DNA of 64,000 bases, from contig VWZX01010541.1 of the NCBI GenBank assembly GCA_013399015.1, forward strand, positions 1,116,001 to 1,180,000, given 5' to 3'. Position 1 is the first letter of the stretch; each line of letters opens with the position of its first letter. The DNA is from Galbula dea (taxonomy: Eukaryota > Chordata > Aves > Piciformes > Galbulidae). Below, piece after piece: positions 58,280 through 64,000 of the stretch. A program made the translations under genes and the position numbers. Under the pieces are notes generated by a model. It made no database searches, was not told the origin of the DNA, and saw only the letters and a program-made list of their open reading frames with translations.

Positions 58280-61200
58280 TTAAAACATGCTTTCAGGAAG
58301 TCTATGAAGGGTTTCTCAGCTCACCTGGATTGCAGCAGGCTGCATCTTCCATCTCATCCCCTAACTTCATCCCTCTGTAAGGCAGTTGAGTTGTGAGGCA
58401 ATTCCCAGCCCTAGGCCGCTACCCTGGGCTACATGCTGCCCGACCCTGGTGTCACTTTCCAGGCTGCAGCAGGTGCCTCACCCTGCTGCTCCTTGTTTCT
58501 TTCCTTGCTCAGCTGCTCTTCGCATTCCTAAACCAGAAGCAGTCTTTTCCAGGGTCTCTGGCAGGTTCTCAATGATAGGTATTGGTCCATCAGTGCATTG
58601 TTAATTGTTCTGAGGACTCTTTCCTCAACTAGTGCCTATACTTTCAAGGCCTTTGCTGTTATCCTGCTGTTATTCTGCCTCAAATTGGCTTCGCCTCTAT
58701 CTTGTATATCTAGAGTGAAAGTTGAAAATATCTCAGGAGGAGTGGGTGATGGATGGCTTGTAAAAAATGCAATGAGACCAGAGGAAACTGATGAGATGCT
58801 TTTAGTGGAAGCCAAGCTGCAGGACAAGAGAGGCAATTCACAAGTGGTAGAACAGCTGGCTGCTCCAACCCACACCATCTGGATTTGTGTGGGTTTATAA
58901 TATTTATTGTCACTGACTCTGAGAGGAATATGAATGGAGCTGGCTACAAGTGGAAATGAGCTGGCTTTCAACGGAGCGAATTGTGTGCAGAGCCTTGGCA
59001 GGGACAGAGCAGGGTGAGCATCGACAGCAGCCAGCTGGCCATGAATCACCACTTCACTGGACAGATTGGCTACATAAAGCAACAGCAGAAAATTTTTCAG
59101 TCAAGCAAGGGAAGCCCTGCTGAAAAAATGGCATTTCAGAGCTATCATCCGGAGAGGGGAGGTAGAGCATTGCCAGCTCCATCTGTGTTCTGAAGCTTGT
59201 GAGAGCCATGTCATGTTTTCCTTAAAACCTCAACATTAGTAAGTGTGGGAGTACTTGAGACTCTTATACTTACATTTTAAAAGTCTTTTGGAGTCTTACG
59301 ATTAAGAAAAATCTGTGACTTACCTCTACATGACAGCCCCAGAAAATGGAACAACCCCTGAGTGCATTCTCTTAAAGATCCTGATTGGAGCCAATTTGTG
59401 ACTTTGGGATTCTGACACGTGATTGCGAGAGCACTGAGCTGTCGGTGTGGGGCACGGTCGTGTCAGAATCCTGATTGCTGCCTTAGGAAACTGTTCTCTG
59501 GAGGTGCCTGTTTCACTCTGTGAGCACCAAAGGGGACACTGCTGCTCCTAACAGCTGTCGTGGTGAGAACCTCAAAGTGGGGCAGCAAGAGTTTAGGCTC
59601 TTGTGTTTCTGATCCTCATCTGTCAAATGGGATAACATGGTTTTGCCTTCCTGCAGATCAGCCAAAGGATAAACTCCTCTTCTTATGATACCACAATCTG
59701 GTAATTACATGAAAGCTCAACCTGTCTTACTTTTATTTCAGAATGTTTTTAGTTCTCATGGGACATTAGGAAAGCTTAAAACCTTTAGTCTGAATTTGGT
59801 CAAACCAGACTTACAAAGGAAGACAAAGAATGTTACCTTCCTCCCTGCTATCCTTCCTTCCTTCCTCTTACACATTTCAGTCCTGTGTGGTTTGGGAACT
59901 GGCCTACTTTTGATCATTGATTATACTACTGAAACAACAAGGAAATACATGCCACAAATATGCAAAAATGTATTGTAGTAGATTGCCATATTTTCTAAAT
60001 CTTATCTTAACCTTTGAAAGCCAAGGTTTAATTATTATATTTCTTCAAATGAAAAAATACTGGTTCTCTATTCTGGGATTCACTCCAGAGCTGAAAACAC
60101 TAGTGTTTGTAGTACATCAATTTACAAAACCTGTTAATTAAGCTGAAGAAAAATGCAGGAAGACATGAATGCCAGAGAAGAGGAAGTGCCTAACTAAGCA
60201 GCACACAGAAATGGATTGTATTTCCAGCTTCTGCTGCGTGCAATGCCTCAGAAGGACTGTGAAGGGCAGTCACAGAGAGCAGCACTGGACCTCCCAAAGG
60301 TCTCCACTTCTCAGCCTCAGTACTCTGGGCTTGCTGGATGCATGGAAGTGCCATAGGAGACTCAGTGTTTAGGTGAGTAGTCTTTATGCACCAGCCAAAA
60401 GACAGAGGGTCAATGTGGTCTTCAAACAAAATTCTTCAGCTGAAAATCATTAGCACTTTTCACTCAGACCCCTAAGCCTATCAACACATGCATTTCACAG
60501 CCAAATAGTATGTTCTTTATTCCTGAAAGAATAAAAGAGTTGTGGGGTTTTGGGGTGGTTTTTTTTGAAGTGTAACTGTTGAGCAGACAGATGGAAGTGT
60601 GACCATTGTCTAGAACAAGGCATGCAATAAAAAGAAAAAAATTATTCAGTTCCCTGGCAGAAAAATTGTATTTAATCATATTCAAGTCTTTTCTCCTGGT
60701 CCAGGCATGTCCAGAAAAACTCAATCTTATGATCAACATGCCACAGGAATCTCATTTTTTAATTTAGCACCCTAAGGGATTCTCTTTTGATCCTTCTGAT
60801 CAGACAAGAACAATTACTGTGCCTCTAAGCTCTCCCCTCTCTCCAGTCTCCAGTTAGTCACATCTGATAATGTTTTTTCAATGGAAAAATAAGGTCATCT
60901 CTTCAACTGCTAGTGTCTGAATCAGGAAGCCCTATCGTGACTCATTCACAAAACAACTCCTCTCTCTTTCAGCCAGCTTGGGACCTTCTGCTTCCAGGTC
61001 TTCAAATTAATCATCTTTTAAAAACCTTTGTCTGGGCTGCAACAAAGCCACTGGTTGAATTCTTGTTTGCTCGAGATACCTCCTGGTGTTTTGAAAAGTA
61101 CATAGGCTAAGCCAAGCACTTGACTGCATGTGTTTCAGTTCACTGAAGATCTTCTGAGATCAGTGGGATACCAACACATACGAAACAGAGCCTGTACTTT

Positions 61201-64000
61201 AACTGCTGTGAGTACAGAACTTTCTCCTCCACACTTCTCCAGTTTGTTTTCTTCTTTTCAGAACTTTGAACTATGTTGTGGGTTTTTTTCTTCGATTATC
61301 CTTTCAGTTCTGTCAAGGTGAAAAGTCACAGTCTTCACATTTTATTGAGTCTTGTGGTTGATTTCAGTCAGACCTTGGAGGCAGCAGCTTCTCACCTATG
61401 TTTGTTCAGGATGAAAAGCCATGTTGAGGATGATGGCACTGACCTGACTGTGGAAGCTCAGCACATGGAGGAGACCTCAGGCTTCCAGGTACACCCTGGC
61501 CACTGCAGACTCCATGGGCACCTTCATAAACTCCTGTGTAGGACACCTGGGACAGAAATATGTCAGGTCTGTAATATAGGTATATGCAAAGTAAGTAGCA
61601 TTTTAAAAAGCAAGTAAGTAACAGCACGTGGTCCTTATTCAGGAATCACACATTCAAGAGTCTGTTTCATCAAAAACAGGACTCAGTCTGCATTTCCCAA
61701 AGTGCTTACATCTCTTTTGGTGTGAGTTCTACAGTGCTCATGGCTGTGGTCTCCCTGAGGTTTGCTACAGGCTTAGCAGACAGAGAAATACTACTTAATG
61801 CCTTCAGAAAGCATGCACAAGGTCATATCAAGGGATAATTTTTTAAGCAGGAGCCCTACAGAAAACAGCTGAACAATAACCATGCTAATGGTCCTGCATG
61901 TGCTTGTGTCAATATGCTATTTCACTGAATAAAGAAATCAATGTTATTAAAAAAAAATCATAGCAATTGTAAGGACACAGCCAATTTGGGACTGCTATTT
62001 ACTGAATAGTTAGTGACCAATTTTCCACTCCTCCTGTTTAAATTAATGAATATTTAAAGAGGAGACTAATTTGATTTCCCTGAAACCTGGCCAGTTTCAT
62101 TAACACAGCAGGTGAAAATACAAAATGTGTATTTGAATACTTTGTTCTTCAGGAACAGCTATCCTACCTCTGACATGTGGGAGATTAAAAGGAATCAGTG
62201 ATTAAAATAATATTAACACAGTTTGTATCAGTCCTGACAGGACAAGCAGTGATGGGGCTGGGACAGTGACAGTGCATTAAAGCTATTTGGACTGTCAGCA
62301 ACCTTCCCTGCACACAGACTGTAAATGATACAGAGCACTCCCTTATCTGGGTGGGACAAATGATGTCAGAAAAATCTTTCTTTCTTTTTTTCCTGGATGA
62401 ATTTAATTTACTTTTTCAACAGATTTTAAATCTTTTGTAAAATACTCCAAGGGGGCATAGCACAGTGTGAGACTTATAATCAGCCTGAGAAGAGTGACAG
62501 AAAGCTGGCTCCTGCCATCTCTCCTAGTGCTTCCCTTTATCCTAACTGCTCTGTTCACAGCTTAAATCACAAGAAATGTGCGGGCTTAATTCTTAGAGCA
62601 GGTAGCAGAACAAAGCACGAAGAACCTGAGCAAAATATTTGTATTAAAGTCTAAATTCAGAAGCAAATCAGGGGCAGGACTCCCCTGTGTAAACCAATTA
62701 TTGTATGTGCATCACCTTTTTTTGTGGTTGATCCACTTGACAAGTGAATACATAGATGTATCATGGAAAAAACCCCCATCCTTAGCTTTTGATGAAGGAA
62801 GTAACTAATTGAGAAAGAGCAAAAGGAAACTTCGGAGGGGAGAGTTAAAAACCAGCAGAAAACCCCCCAGTCTTATTGTGGAGCCCTAGCAGGTGCTGCG
62901 GTGTCTGTGGGTGACAGTGGTCTGTCTGTAACAGCAGGTGAGGAGGGTCAGAGGTGTGCCTCAGCCAGCTTTGGGCCCCTAGGGAAGTCTTTGCCAGGAG
63001 AAGTAGATGCCTGTGGTTTGTCTCCTTACATTCTGCCTGAATAAATACGTGTGTGTTTTAGACTTCAACCTCCTGGGACAAGCATCATCTCTCTGCTGTG
63101 TGTTGGTACAATAGATGCTCTGCACTGTGCCTGGGCTTCTGGGGAGAGACAAACTCTATAGGGGAACAGAGTGCCTGAAGCCTGGAGATATCTGCAAAGA
63201 TAAGAATATGTCCTCATATCAGGGCCCTTTGTCTGAGACTGGGGCAGCTGCATTTTGCCTTTCTCAGGTCCATCTGGAATTTGAAAAAGATACTTCCCTA
63301 GGGACATTTTCTTTGTCACTGCTGTTTCTTTGTGGTTTCTTTAAAACACAAACATTTTAATTTTTGAGAAACACATACTGAAACCGCTAAAGCCAGTCTT
63401 TTTTAATACCACTTTATCAATGAATTTTGAATATAGAATACAGAACTTAGAGTACAGAGGGAGGGGATAGGGCACTATCTGATAACATTATTCAGCATCC
63501 CCAAAGCTCCACTGGTTTAACCTGAAATTCTCTGTACTCTGTCTATAAAGTTTCAATATGTAATTTGCACTGTTAGTTGTGAACAGACTAAGACAGTACT
63601 TACAACTAAGCACTTCAAAATCAGTAACATTAATAACTAGCTTAATGAAAGACTTGTCTTCTGTAAGTACATCAAGAGATACTAATGGAAGTAGAGTTAG
63701 AGACTGAGTCTGCTCCAGGAGCAGGTGTCCAGCCATGTTACAAACACAGGTTATGGATCTGACCTTTCATCCAGTTTTGCTCAGCAGGGAAATGTTTTGC
63801 TTCTCAGGTTCTCCAGGCTACACCAGCAGACAAAACCCAACACAAGGGACTTGGGCACCCCTCAAGGGCACTGCCTGATGTTCAGTTGTTAGCTCCACGG
63901 AACAGCTTGGGGCCCTATCAAACAGCACATCCCCAGCCAGATTCCCATTGTCACTCTGGATGTATTTGGTTTGTGTGGCAGGTTTTGGTAGCAGAGGAGC
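58280..64000. other. non-coding interval to the window end
   Basis: No coding exon, RNA gene or large repeat could be supported. Short frames are present on both strands without domains. An inverted repeat with 13-bp arms lies at 59407-59471. Confidence 0.5.
59407..59471. repeat. inverted repeat with 13-bp perfect arms
   Basis: GGATTCTGACACG at 59407-59419 is the exact reverse complement of CGTGTCAGAATCC at 59459-59471. The 39-base loop is GC-rich. The purpose is unknown; it may be a remnant of a palindromic repeat or chance. Confidence 0.5.

Noticed and set aside
61273..61617. A 114-residue frame with a CAG|GTACAC donor-like end near 61490, considered as an exon
   Set aside because: There is no convincing acceptor or neighbouring exon and no recognisable domain.
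1..64000. Bacterial-type features such as operons, CRISPR arrays, phage genes or riboswitches
   Set aside because: The window is vertebrate nuclear DNA; no repeat-spacer array or prokaryotic gene organisation is present.

Overview
The window is vertebrate nuclear DNA, almost certainly from a bird. It has one spliced gene with long introns and intergenic spacers, a CpG-island promoter, and interspersed repeats that, wherever I can recognise them, are CR1-type LINE fragments, most of them 5'-truncated. The species cannot be told from the sequence. The locus matches the interval around human 6q13 that holds OGFRL1 and the MIR30A/MIR30C2 host transcript.

Layout. Positions 1-6.8 kb: spacer with an AT microsatellite and a T homopolymer interrupted by an N. 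6847-6918: the miR-30a precursor, + strand, both arms intact. 7.8-8.4 kb: a CR1 fragment. 10536-10599: a near-perfect 27-bp hairpin of unknown nature, lying between the two miR-30 genes. 10.6-26.5 kb: spacer, or more likely intron of the miR-30 primary transcript, with small CR1 pieces. 26553-26624: the miR-30c-2 precursor, + strand. 26.6-38 kb: spacer with minor repeats. 37.98-38.57 kb: a CR1 fragment whose 3' end abuts the CpG island. 38.58-39.56 kb: CpG island and first exon of OGFRL1.

OGFRL1 (opioid growth factor receptor-like 1) is complete. It has seven coding exons between 38972 and 47747, all with GT-AG introns and matching phases, giving a predicted 494-residue protein. A long AT-rich 3' untranslated region with several AATAAA signals follows.

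From 49950 to 54323 a 2.19-kb block, including part of the possible distal 3' UTR and a CR1 fragment, occurs twice in tandem. The copies are separated by a single N, and I found one single-base difference. This looks like a false duplication made during assembly. The remainder to 64 kb is spacer with two more CR1 fragments; no coding exon could be supported there.

The two miR-30 hairpins probably come from one non-coding transcript running towards OGFRL1 on the same strand. As I recall the human map, OGFRL1 and the miR-30 transcript converge on opposite strands, so the orientation here deserves checking. The least explained element is the hairpin at 10536-10599.
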